A stretch of DNA of 64,000 nt, taken from assembly GCF_959029255.1 (NCBI RefSeq), contig NZ_CAUFUE010000003.1:62001-126000 (forward strand), given 5' to 3'. Positions 17,127 through 25,344 of the stretch are shown here, piece by piece. The translations under genes were made by a program, and so were the position numbers. The DNA is from an uncultured Bacteroides sp. GTDB lineage: Bacteria; Bacteroidota; Bacteroidia; Bacteroidales; Bacteroidaceae. Under the pieces are notes generated by a model that was not told the origin of the DNA, did not search any database, and was given only the letters and a program-made list of their open reading frames with translations. How positions within the stretch are numbered: position 1 is the first letter of the stretch; each line of letters starts with the position of its first letter.

Positions 17127-17158
17127 AAAAGAGGAGGTACTTAAATACCTCCTCTTTT
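17127..17158 (+). terminator. Strong hairpin terminator after the RRM gene
   Basis: A perfect 13-bp stem AAAAGAGGAGGTA/TACCTCCTCTTTT surrounds a 6-nt loop. It lies between the RRM gene and the cold-shock-domain gene, where no -7 box is visible, so the second gene may depend on read-through. Confidence 0.85.
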
Positions 17159-17180
17159 CATATAAACTCCTATAAATAAT

Positions 17181-17630
17181 ATGGCTAAATCCTTATCCGC
17201 AGATAAGCGTGAAAACGAGAAAAAAAGGCTTGCTAAACGAGCTGAAAAACAAAAAAAGAAAGAAGAAAAGAAGCTGTCCGGCAAGACAAACAGCTTCGAT
17301 GATATGATAGCTTACGTTGACGAAAACGGTATGATTACTTCTACCCCTCCCGAACAAAACACCAAGAAAGAGGAAATAAAGCTGGAAGAAATCATCATAT
17401 CAACCCCTAAAAAAGAAGATGAAGCTCCTGTTATTTTGAAAGGAAGAGTAGAATTCTTCAACACCTCAAAAGGTTTCGGGTTCATCAAGAACCTTGCAAA
17501 CGCCGAGAAATATTTTTTCCATGTGAACAATGTACTTACTGAAGTATCAGAGAATGACATTGTAACATTCGACCTTGAGCGTAGTCCTAAAGGGATGAAT
17601 GCTGTAAACGTCAAGAAGGAGATGGAATAA
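17181..17630 (+). CDS. Cold-shock-domain protein with charged N-terminal extension
   Basis: The 149-residue protein has a Lys/Glu-rich N-terminal half (about 1-80, likely disordered or helical) joined to a C-terminal cold-shock domain with RVEFFNTSKGFGFIKN (RNP1) and KYFFHVNNV (RNP2-like). Such proteins bind single-stranded RNA and can act as RNA chaperones. It lies 66 bp after the RRM gene, so the two RNA-binding proteins may be co-expressed by read-through of the terminator. Its last 20 bases overlap the convergent outer-membrane efflux gene. Confidence 0.9.
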   Translation: MAKSLSADKRENEKKRLAKRAEKQKKKEEKKLSGKTNSFDDMIAYVDENGMITSTPPEQNTKKEEIKLEEIIISTPKKEDEAPVILKGRVEFFNTSKGFGFIKNLANAEKYFFHVNNVLTEVSENDIVTFDLERSPKGMNAVNVKKEME

Positions 17631-18999
17631 CTTGCCATCCTCCCCCAAGGGCTTTATATACATTGACCACAGCAATAAGTTCATCACGAATTGCATTGCT
17701 GACACCTATTTGAGCGTCGAAATAACCACGTTGTGCATCGAGCACATCCATGTAATTGATAACACCATTGATATATTGGAGTTGCGCCAAGTCGACATAC
17801 GTCTTGGCCGAACGTTCCAGTTTTAGACGTAATTGATAGACTTCTTTTAGTTTATTGAAGTCTACAATGGCATTTTTAGCTTCTTTGAAGGCGTTGAGTA
17901 CAGATTTCTCGTATCTATGTACCTCGGCTTCATAGGAAGCTTTTTTTGCTTTCAATGCCGCCCGGTTCTTTCCCCAATTGAACAACGGGCTCAATAATGC
18001 ACCATTCAACATAGAATAGGGAGATTGCAGGAAATTGGAAAGGGCATCACTTTCCAGCCCAAACTGCCCTGTAAGAGCGATGCGGGGAAACATGTTGGTA
18101 TAAGCCACTTTCACTTTAGCATGTTCCGCACGGAGTTGTTGTTCCGCCGCACGGATATCGGGACGCCGTTCCAGCAAATCGGAAGGCAACCCGACCGGCA
18201 ATGTTTGCGGAACATCAAGTTCTTGCAAAAAGCTGCTACGCTCAATGCGGGTAGGGAATTCACCGGCCAGAAAAGCAATATCATTTTCTTTCAAAGAGAT
18301 ACGGCGTTCCAGGTCGGGAACCAATGTAGCAGTACGCGCCAATTCTACTTGAGCCTGTTGGTAAGAGGTTTCCGAAGTCAAGCCACCTTCAAAACGTATA
18401 CGGGCAAGGCGGACACCTTCTTCACGGGCTTTCTGGGTTTGGCGGACAATCTCCAACTCGGTATCGAGGGCTACTAATTCATAATAGGCTTGCGCCACTT
18501 CGGCAACAATCGTCATGCGGAGTGCTCGCTGCGCCTCTACTGATTGGAGATATTCGGCAACGGCAGCCACTTTCTTCCAGCGCAAATTCCCCCAAAGGTC
18601 AAGTTCCCAAGAAAGAAGCGCCTTTGCTTCGTAACTGTTGCCCACATCGCGGCTATGTCCGCCATAGTTTTCAACTTCACGTTCGGCGGTAACTTTAGCA
18701 TTGAGCTGCGGCAACAAGTTGGCAACGCTGATTCGTTTTTCGGCAGCCATTTCTTTGATACGGGCAGCCGCGATAAGCATGTCTTTATTATATTCCAGAG
18801 CACGCTCAATCAGCGCACTCAAAGTATTATCAGTGTACACGGCCTGCCATTGTTCATCGGCAATGCTGATACTGTCCTGCTTTTGCGCCAGGCTGTCCGG
18901 TAATACCATTTCCGGACGGGTGAAACCTTTGCCAACTTTGCAGGAGGTTAATATAAAAGTACTTAATAATAAGAGGATGTATATTTTATTTCTTTTCAT
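17611..18999 (-). CDS. TolC/OprM-type outer-membrane efflux lipoprotein
   Basis: The 462-residue protein has a lipobox (ILTSC, lipidated Cys20) and two repeats of the outer-membrane efflux protein domain, including conserved LLERRPDIRAAEQQL. It forms the trimeric outer-membrane duct of the tripartite pump encoded with the next two genes. Its start overlaps the permease stop by four bases, so translation is coupled. The 3' end runs 20 bp into the convergent cold-shock gene. Confidence 0.93.
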   Translation of the reverse strand: MKRNKIYILLLLSTFILTSCKVGKGFTRPEMVLPDSLAQKQDSISIADEQWQAVYTDNTLSALIERALEYNKDMLIAAARIKEMAAEKRISVANLLPQLNAKVTAEREVENYGGHSRDVGNSYEAKALLSWELDLWGNLRWKKVAAVAEYLQSVEAQRALRMTIVAEVAQAYYELVALDTELEIVRQTQKAREEGVRLARIRFEGGLTSETSYQQAQVELARTATLVPDLERRISLKENDIAFLAGEFPTRIERSSFLQELDVPQTLPVGLPSDLLERRPDIRAAEQQLRAEHAKVKVAYTNMFPRIALTGQFGLESDALSNFLQSPYSMLNGALLSPLFNWGKNRAALKAKKASYEAEVHRYEKSVLNAFKEAKNAIVDFNKLKEVYQLRLKLERSAKTYVDLAQLQYINGVINYMDVLDAQRGYFDAQIGVSNAIRDELIAVVNVYKALGGGWQVIPSPS

Positions 19000-21900
19000 A
19001 ATGTTGATTTTTTAAACTTCGCCTTCGCTTTATAAACCATCACGAAGAAGAAAGGTACAAGTATTATACCGAACACAATAGCAAATATCATTCCGAAGAA
19101 GACACCGGTACCAATGGCCTGGCGGCTTGCCGAACCAGGTCCGCTTGCCAATACCATAGGAAGCATACCCAATACGAATGCAAGGGATGTCATCAAAATC
19201 GGACGAAAACGGAGTTGCGCCGCATGGATGGCCGACTGCACCAAGTCTCCTCCTTTATCGACCTGCACTTTGGCAAACTCCACAATAAGAATGGCGTTCT
19301 TGGCGGCAAGCCCCACCAGCATCACTAAACCTATCTGGAAATAAATATCATTTTCCAATCCGCAGATAGCGACGCCCAGATAAGCACCCAAAGCGGCTAC
19401 CGGCAAGGAAAGCAATACGGCGATAGGTACGGTCCAACTTTCATATTGCGCAGCCAGGAAGAGGAAGACAAAAAGGAACACCAACGTCAGTACCAATCCG
19501 GTCTGCCCGCCCGCTTGCTTCTCCTGGTAGGAAAGTCCGCTCCATTCCACCCCGATATTATCCGGGAGGTGATTACGGGCTATTTGCTCCATAATCTCCA
19601 TTGCCTGACCCGAACTATAACCTTGCGCCGCAGAGCCACGGATTACGGCGGTAGTGAACATGTTGAAACGTTTGATGCTACCCGGGCCTGTGGTATAAGA
19701 AGCATTTCCTAAAGAGGTTAAAGGTACCATTGCGCCATTAGCCGCTTTTACAAAAAACAAATTGATGTTATCCTTGTGTTCACGATAGGGAGCCTCAGCC
19801 TGAATATACACCTTATATATACGGTTGAACATATTGAAGTCATTTACATATACAGAACCGGTATAAGCCTTCATTGTGGAGAACACGTCTGCCAAAGGCA
19901 CTCCCAACATCTTCACTTTATCACGATCGACATCAAAATAGAGTTGCGGTATTTCCGATTGCAGGGAAGATGAAAGCCCGGTCAGCTGCTTATGTTTCTG
20001 AGCATAATATAATAATGTGTCGGCCGCCTGTACCAAGTCATCAAAAGTTGCATCGCCACGTGCTTCAAGCTGCATTTCAAAACCGCCTGAAGTTCCCAAA
20101 CCGGGAATCACGGGTGGCGTGGAAAGGTAGACTTTGCATTCGGGATACTCTTTGAGGTCCTTTTCCACATTTGCCATGATTTTATTAATACTGATACCCT
20201 TACGCTCCTCCCACGGCTTCAGAATAACCGTCAGCTCGCTACGGGCCTGGTTACTACCTACACGGGGGCTGCTTCCCGTCACGTTCTGTACATAAGCCAC
20301 GTATGGGTTTTGCTCCAAATACTTCACCGCACGATCGGTAACAACGCGGGTACGTTCCAAAGTAGCGCCTTCGGGTAGTTCCAGCTCTATCTTGAAATAG
20401 CCCTGGTCTTCTGCCGGAAGGAAACTGGTAGGCACCAGCCGGTGAATGATGAATATAGCAATCAACACCATACCGAAAGCGGTAGTCAAACGTTTGGGGT
20501 GCTTGATGGCACGGCTGATAACACCGATATATTTATGATTACCGATATTCAGCCATTGGTTTATCTTACGAAAAACAATGTTTTTCTTCTTTCCGCTATC
20601 CGGTTTCAGAATGAGCGAGCACATTACGGGGCTGAGAGTCAGAGCCACTACGGTAGACAACAACACGGAAACCGCAATAGTAATGGTAAACTGGCGATAT
20701 AACTGGCCGGTGATGCCACTGAGAAAACTCACCGGCACAAATACGGCGCAAAGTACCAATGAGGTGGCAATCAATGCGCCTGCCAACCCGTTCATCGCTT
20801 TCTTGGTAGCTTTATATGGAGACAGCTTTTCGGTCTCCATCAGATGCTCCACATTCTCTACCACGACAATGGCATCATCCACCACAATGCCGATGGCGAG
20901 AATCAATCCCAGCAAAGTCAGTATGTTCAAGGAGAAACCGAAAATAAGCATGAAACCAAAGGTACCAATCAGGGATATAGGTACCGCAACAATCGGAATC
21001 AACGTGGCACGCCAACTTTGCAGGGAAAGAAATACTACCAGCACAACAAGAATTAATGCTTCGAATAACGTTTTATATACTTCGTGGATAGACTCCGAAA
21101 TATAGGTAGTCATATCAAACGGGATTTCATAACTCATTCCTTCGGGGAAGTTGGCGCTGATTTCTTCCATGGCCTCCTTCACATTCTTTGCCACTTCCAT
21201 GGCATTGGCGCCGGGAAGCATATAAATACCAAGTACAGCTGCATTTTCGCCATTAATGCCACTTTCAGTACTATATGAAGAGGCTTCTAGTGATACGCGA
21301 GCCACATCACGCAAACGGATAATGGAACCATTGGAATTGGCACGTACGACAATGTCTTCAAACTGCTTTACCGAACTCAGACGGCCTTGTGTCGTAATCG
21401 GGATAGTGATATCCAACCCTTTCACCGGTTGTTGTCCCAATACACCTGCGGCCGACTCACGGTTCTGGTCTTTCAAAGCGTTCTGCAAGTCCTGCACGGT
21501 CAACCCGAAATTGGCGAGTTTATCGGGCATCGCCCAAATCTGCATGGCATAGTAACGGCTACCGATATTAGAAACACGTCCCACACCGGGAATACGGCGA
21601 AGCAGGTCGAGCACATTGATGGTTGCAAAGTTACTCAGATAAATTTCATCGAATTTCGGATCGCTTGAAGTCAGGCAGATAGTCATCAACTGGCTGGGCG
21701 CCTGCTTCTCTACGGAAATACCGTTCTGAATGACCTCGGCGGGTAAACGGCTTTCGGCCAATTTCACACGGTTCTGAATTTCCACGGCAGCCAAATCGGG
21801 GTCGGCGGAAACATCAAAGGTTACCGTTGCCGAGAAGCCACCGGAATTGGAACTATTGGACTCCATGTAAAGCATGCCCGGAGTACCGTTTATTTCTTGT

Positions 21901-22100
21901 TCAATAGGAGTTGCCACCGCTTGCGAAACCGTCAGCGCACTGGCGCCCGGATAGGACGCGCTGATTTTTACAACGGGGGGAGTTATTTGTGGGTATTGGT
22001 CCACCGGTAGCATCGTCAGTCCAATGATACCGACAATAACAATCACAATCGATATCACCGCCGAAAACACCGGACGGTCTATAAAAAAACTTACTTTCAT
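18996..22100 (-). CDS. RND multidrug efflux permease (AcrB/HAE1 family)
   Basis: The 1034-residue inner-membrane proton-driven transporter starts at MKVSFFIDRP (22100); a start at 22151 would add 17 residues overlapping the previous gene and is less likely. It shows the standard RND layout: TM1, a large periplasmic loop, TM2-7 with the proton-relay motif GIVVDDAIVVVENVE, a second periplasmic loop, and TM8-12 with LVGLAAKNAILIVEFA carrying the relay Lys. Length and motifs match AcrB. The substrate range cannot be read from the sequence. Confidence 0.95.
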   Translation of the reverse strand: MKVSFFIDRPVFSAVISIVIVIVGIIGLTMLPVDQYPQITPPVVKISASYPGASALTVSQAVATPIEQEINGTPGMLYMESNSSNSGGFSATVTFDVSADPDLAAVEIQNRVKLAESRLPAEVIQNGISVEKQAPSQLMTICLTSSDPKFDEIYLSNFATINVLDLLRRIPGVGRVSNIGSRYYAMQIWAMPDKLANFGLTVQDLQNALKDQNRESAAGVLGQQPVKGLDITIPITTQGRLSSVKQFEDIVVRANSNGSIIRLRDVARVSLEASSYSTESGINGENAAVLGIYMLPGANAMEVAKNVKEAMEEISANFPEGMSYEIPFDMTTYISESIHEVYKTLFEALILVVLVVFLSLQSWRATLIPIVAVPISLIGTFGFMLIFGFSLNILTLLGLILAIGIVVDDAIVVVENVEHLMETEKLSPYKATKKAMNGLAGALIATSLVLCAVFVPVSFLSGITGQLYRQFTITIAVSVLLSTVVALTLSPVMCSLILKPDSGKKKNIVFRKINQWLNIGNHKYIGVISRAIKHPKRLTTAFGMVLIAIFIIHRLVPTSFLPAEDQGYFKIELELPEGATLERTRVVTDRAVKYLEQNPYVAYVQNVTGSSPRVGSNQARSELTVILKPWEERKGISINKIMANVEKDLKEYPECKVYLSTPPVIPGLGTSGGFEMQLEARGDATFDDLVQAADTLLYYAQKHKQLTGLSSSLQSEIPQLYFDVDRDKVKMLGVPLADVFSTMKAYTGSVYVNDFNMFNRIYKVYIQAEAPYREHKDNINLFFVKAANGAMVPLTSLGNASYTTGPGSIKRFNMFTTAVIRGSAAQGYSSGQAMEIMEQIARNHLPDNIGVEWSGLSYQEKQAGGQTGLVLTLVFLFVFLFLAAQYESWTVPIAVLLSLPVAALGAYLGVAICGLENDIYFQIGLVMLVGLAAKNAILIVEFAKVQVDKGGDLVQSAIHAAQLRFRPILMTSLAFVLGMLPMVLASGPGSASRQAIGTGVFFGMIFAIVFGIILVPFFFVMVYKAKAKFKKSTL

Positions 22101-22107
22101 GCGGTCA

Positions 22108-23358
22108 TTACTTTGAGGTTTGATTATCCTTTGCCTTATTCTCGGGAGCAACTTTCTTATTCAGAGAGTCTTCTTGCTGTTTCTCCTCTTTATTAGGAAT
22201 AGCTGCTTGGGCACGTACTTTCATACCCGGAGTAAGTTTATGGAAACCCTCAGTCACCACTTGTTCTCCGGCTGCCAAACCACGTTCCACTACCCAGTTA
22301 TTACCGAATTCAGGTCCCAGTTCTATGAAACGTTTCTCTACGATAGAATCACGGCGCATCACAAAAATATAAGCGCCACCTTTTTCTATAGTAACCGCTT
22401 TCTGGGGTACTGAAATTGCACCTTCACGTACATCGAGCAGCAGTTTGACCTTGGTAAACTGCCCCGGCAACAGCACGCTGTTCGGATTAGGCATTTCGGC
22501 ACGTACGGAGAAAGTACCCGTCTGCGGGTCAACCTGCGGCTCTGCAAAGTCTACATAGCCCTTATATGGATAGATGGTATTGTCGGCTAAAGTAATCGTA
22601 ATATTCGGCTGCCAGGAGCGTGTTGAATCCTGGCGTCCAATCTCTATATTACGTTCCTTACTCTTCAGATAGTCCAATCCCGTCATACTGAAATCCACCA
22701 GGACAGTATCACTTTTCACTACCGTAGCCAACAAAGATTTAGCTCCGGGACCGACAAGTGTCCCCAAGTCAACGTTTCTTTCACTTATATTCCCCGACAA
22801 AGGAGCTCGCACCAAAGTATAGCCCAACTCCAACTCTGCCTGATCTAAATCAGCCTGGCTCATAGCAACGGAAGCTTCCGCTGTTTCGTATGCTGCCTGC
22901 GCATTATCCAAATCGAGTTGACTGGCGGCATTCTGCGCATACAAAGGGCGGATACGCTCCAAATCACGTTTGGCTTTCAAAGCTTGCGCTTCGTCTTTCT
23001 TCAACTGTGCACGGGCTTTGTCGGCTTTCGCACGATATTGGTCCTGATTGATGACGAACAACACCTGATTCTTCGTCACATACTTACCTTCTGCAAAAAG
23101 CATACTTTCCAGATAACCTTCCACACGCGCACGTACCTCTACAAATTGTTGCGCACGAATACGTCCTACATACTCGCCATATATTTCAACATCTCCCATC
23201 TCGGCAGGCTCCACTATTACCGTGGGAGCTTCCGGCTGAATCTTCTTAGGCCATGTCAGGGTAATATATCCCGTAAGTAATGCAGCCATACAGGCAATCA
23301 TGATTATCACCCTCTTTCTTTTCAGCTTCAATTCTCTCTTCGTAAAAAATAGTCTCAT
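22108..23358 (-). CDS. RND periplasmic adaptor (membrane fusion) protein
   Basis: The 416-residue protein starts at MRLFFTKREL (23358), followed by an N-terminal membrane anchor (IIMIACMAALLTGYITL). It has the biotinyl-lipoyl halves, a coiled-coil hairpin (about 90-170, rich in Ala/Lys/Gln), a beta-barrel and a membrane-proximal domain, in AcrA order. It links the permease to the TolC-like duct. No lipobox is seen, unlike AcrA, so it is held by a transmembrane segment. It is the first gene of the three-gene pump operon. Confidence 0.93.
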   Translation of the reverse strand: MRLFFTKRELKLKRKRVIIMIACMAALLTGYITLTWPKKIQPEAPTVIVEPAEMGDVEIYGEYVGRIRAQQFVEVRARVEGYLESMLFAEGKYVTKNQVLFVINQDQYRAKADKARAQLKKDEAQALKAKRDLERIRPLYAQNAASQLDLDNAQAAYETAEASVAMSQADLDQAELELGYTLVRAPLSGNISERNVDLGTLVGPGAKSLLATVVKSDTVLVDFSMTGLDYLKSKERNIEIGRQDSTRSWQPNITITLADNTIYPYKGYVDFAEPQVDPQTGTFSVRAEMPNPNSVLLPGQFTKVKLLLDVREGAISVPQKAVTIEKGGAYIFVMRRDSIVEKRFIELGPEFGNNWVVERGLAAGEQVVTEGFHKLTPGMKVRAQAAIPNKEEKQQEDSLNKKVAPENKAKDNQTSK

Positions 23359-23665
23359 GCTTGTTTGTTTATTAAATTTAACCCTGTTTCCTTCTATAAA
23401 GCAAATCCGATGCCAAAGCGTTGTTTGCATCCTCCCATTTTGTTTTAGTTCATTGGTTATCAAAGCAAAAGCGCAAACACAGATTAGCTTTTACACACCA
23501 ATTTCCACACTCTCCATGTGGAATCTCTCTACAAATTGTAGAAATATTCCACAGGCCTTATCCACATTAAAAACACATAAAATCTCTCTTTTACTCTATA
23601 TTCAAATAGAAAAACACTATCTTTACCGAAAATAATTCAATTTATTCACTTAAAAAGTAAAGATT
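23359..23665. other. Divergent intergenic region upstream of the RND operon
   Basis: No gene is seen. It contains a 7-bp inverted repeat TTCCACA/TGTGGAA (23503-23509 and 23517-23523), the 13-bp palindrome CTACAAATTGTAG (23529-23541), a further TTCCACA at 23547, and a -7-like box for the rightward gene at 23618. The palindromes are candidate repressor sites for the pump. No regulator gene adjoins. Confidence 0.5.
23618..23625 (+). promoter_or_regulatory. -7-like box TATCTTTA for the 89-residue protein gene
   Basis: One base differs from TAnnTTTG (final G to A). It lies 40 bp upstream of the ATG. Confidence 0.5.
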
Positions 23666-23935
23666 ATGGCAAGTAGAAAAGTATTGAAGAAGAATGTCAA
23701 TTATATTGCAGGTGAACTGTTCGCGGAGTGTCTTGTAAACAGCATATATGTACCTGGAACCGACAAAAAGAAAGCTGACGAGTTAATGGGTGAAATCTTG
23801 AAAATGCAGGATGAATTTGTAAGCCGCATCAGCCATACCGAACCGGGTAATGTAAAAGGTTACTACAAAAAATTCCGCTCTGATTTCAATGCAAAAGTGG
23901 AAGAAATTATTGATGCCTTGGGCAAACTGAAATAA
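23666..23935 (+). CDS. Conserved small cytoplasmic protein, function unknown
   Basis: The 89-residue, mainly helical, basic protein (LKKNVNYIAGELFAEC start, repeated Lys/Asp-rich helices) is not assigned to a family. It has no signal peptide or membrane segment. Its promoter box, good start context and two-base gap to the acyltransferase gene argue that it is real and co-transcribed. Confidence 0.75.
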   Translation: MASRKVLKKNVNYIAGELFAECLVNSIYVPGTDKKKADELMGEILKMQDEFVSRISHTEPGNVKGYYKKFRSDFNAKVEEIIDALGKLK

Positions 23936-23937
23936 GA

Positions 23938-24492
23938 ATGAAGAAAAAACTATATAGCTTTATCTACTATCGCCTGTTAGGGTGGAAAACCAATGTAACG
24001 GTGCCGAATTATGATAAGTGTGTTATCTGTGCGGCACCTCACACTTCTAATTGGGATTTGTTTATCGGTAAACTCTTTTATGGCGCCATTGGGCGAAAGA
24101 CCAGTTTCATGATGAAAAAGGAATGGTTTTTCTTTCCCTTGGGATTAATATTCAAAGCAGTGGGAGGAATACCGGTAGACAGGAGCCGCAAGACTTCCTT
24201 GGTGGACCAGATGGCTGCAAAATTTGCTCAAAGCAAACAATTCCATCTTGCCATCACTCCGGAAGGTACGCGCAAAGCCAACCCGAATTGGAAGAAAGGT
24301 TTTTATTTCATCGCCTTGAAAGCGCAAGTGCCTATCATGCTAATCGGTATCGATTATCCTACCAAGACCATTACTTCTACCAAAGCGGTGATGCCCACAG
24401 GAGATTTGGAGAAAGACATGCATGAAATAAAGCTCTATTTTAAAGACTTCCACGGGAGAAACCCTGAAAATTTTTCTATCGGAACTATTTAA
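23938..24492 (+). CDS. Short PlsC-family acyltransferase
   Basis: The 184-residue protein has the acyltransferase motif HTSNWD (His35 to Asp40, HX4D), a glycerophosphate-binding TPEGTRKA region and GIPVDRSR. It is shorter than classic PlsC and lacks clear N-terminal transmembrane helices. It may acylate a lysolipid at the inner membrane; the acceptor is unknown. It shares a transcription unit with the 89-residue protein and probably the amidase gene 30 bp downstream. Confidence 0.88.
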   Translation: MKKKLYSFIYYRLLGWKTNVTVPNYDKCVICAAPHTSNWDLFIGKLFYGAIGRKTSFMMKKEWFFFPLGLIFKAVGGIPVDRSRKTSLVDQMAAKFAQSKQFHLAITPEGTRKANPNWKKGFYFIALKAQVPIMLIGIDYPTKTITSTKAVMPTGDLEKDMHEIKLYFKDFHGRNPENFSIGTI

Positions 24493-24522
24493 AAAAGCGG
24501 TTGGCAACAGCTACTTATTACA

Positions 24523-25323
24523 ATGAACCAACTACGCGTCAGTATCCTGCAAACGGATATTGTTTGGGAAAATAAACAAGACAATCTCCGTCGCCTCCAC
24601 GAAAAACTGAAAAAACTTCGTGGGGAGACGGAGATTGTCGTTTTACCGGAAACCTTTTCTACAGGTTTCAGTATGAATACCGGTCATCTGGCAGAACCGG
24701 TTACAGGTGAAACTATCACGACTTTGCGTCAATGGGCAGCTGACTATCAACTTGCTATTGCCGGAAGTTATATTGCTTGCGAAGAGGGTTCCGTACACGG
24801 TAAACCTCCCTCCTATTACAATCGTGCCTTCTTCCTTACTCCCGAAGGTGGCGCTCATTTTTACGATAAACGGCATCTGTTCCGCATGGGTAACGAAACC
24901 GAACATTTCACCGCCGGTGACCGACGCCTTATCGTCCCTTACCGGGGGTGGAATATACTCTTGCTTATATGCTACGATTTACGTTTTCCCGTTTGGAGCC
25001 GCAATGTGAACAATGAATATGACCTTCTGATTTATGTTGCCAATTGGCCTGTTCCCCGGAGAAAAGCCTGGGACATCTTGTTGCAGGCGCGTGCCATGGA
25101 GAACATTAGTTATGTATGCGGTGTTAACCGTATCGGCATGGATAATAACCGTTTTCAGCATAGTGGAGGTAGTGTAATCTATTCTCCTAAAGGTGAACTC
25201 CTTGCCCACGTGCCGGACAATGAAGAAGGAATTGCCACGGCCACCCTCGAACTTGCTGCATTGACAGAATTCAGAAAGAAATTTCCTGCATGGAAAGATG
25301 CTGATACTTTCACCATTTCTTAA
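24523..25323 (+). CDS. Carbon-nitrogen hydrolase, omega-amidase/YafV type
   Basis: The 266-residue nitrilase-superfamily enzyme has the full catalytic triad: Glu43 in LPETFSTGF, Lys116 in YDKRHLF, Cys150 in LLICYDLRFP. The arrangement matches YafV/NIT2 omega-amidases, which hydrolyse alpha-ketoglutaramate or related dicarboxylic amides in methionine and glutamine salvage. It is cytoplasmic. The exact substrate is inferred from subfamily resemblance. Confidence 0.9.
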   Translation: MNQLRVSILQTDIVWENKQDNLRRLHEKLKKLRGETEIVVLPETFSTGFSMNTGHLAEPVTGETITTLRQWAADYQLAIAGSYIACEEGSVHGKPPSYYNRAFFLTPEGGAHFYDKRHLFRMGNETEHFTAGDRRLIVPYRGWNILLLICYDLRFPVWSRNVNNEYDLLIYVANWPVPRRKAWDILLQARAMENISYVCGVNRIGMDNNRFQHSGGSVIYSPKGELLAHVPDNEEGIATATLELAALTEFRKKFPAWKDADTFTIS

Positions 25324-25344
25324 ATCATAAAAATCCACTTTACT

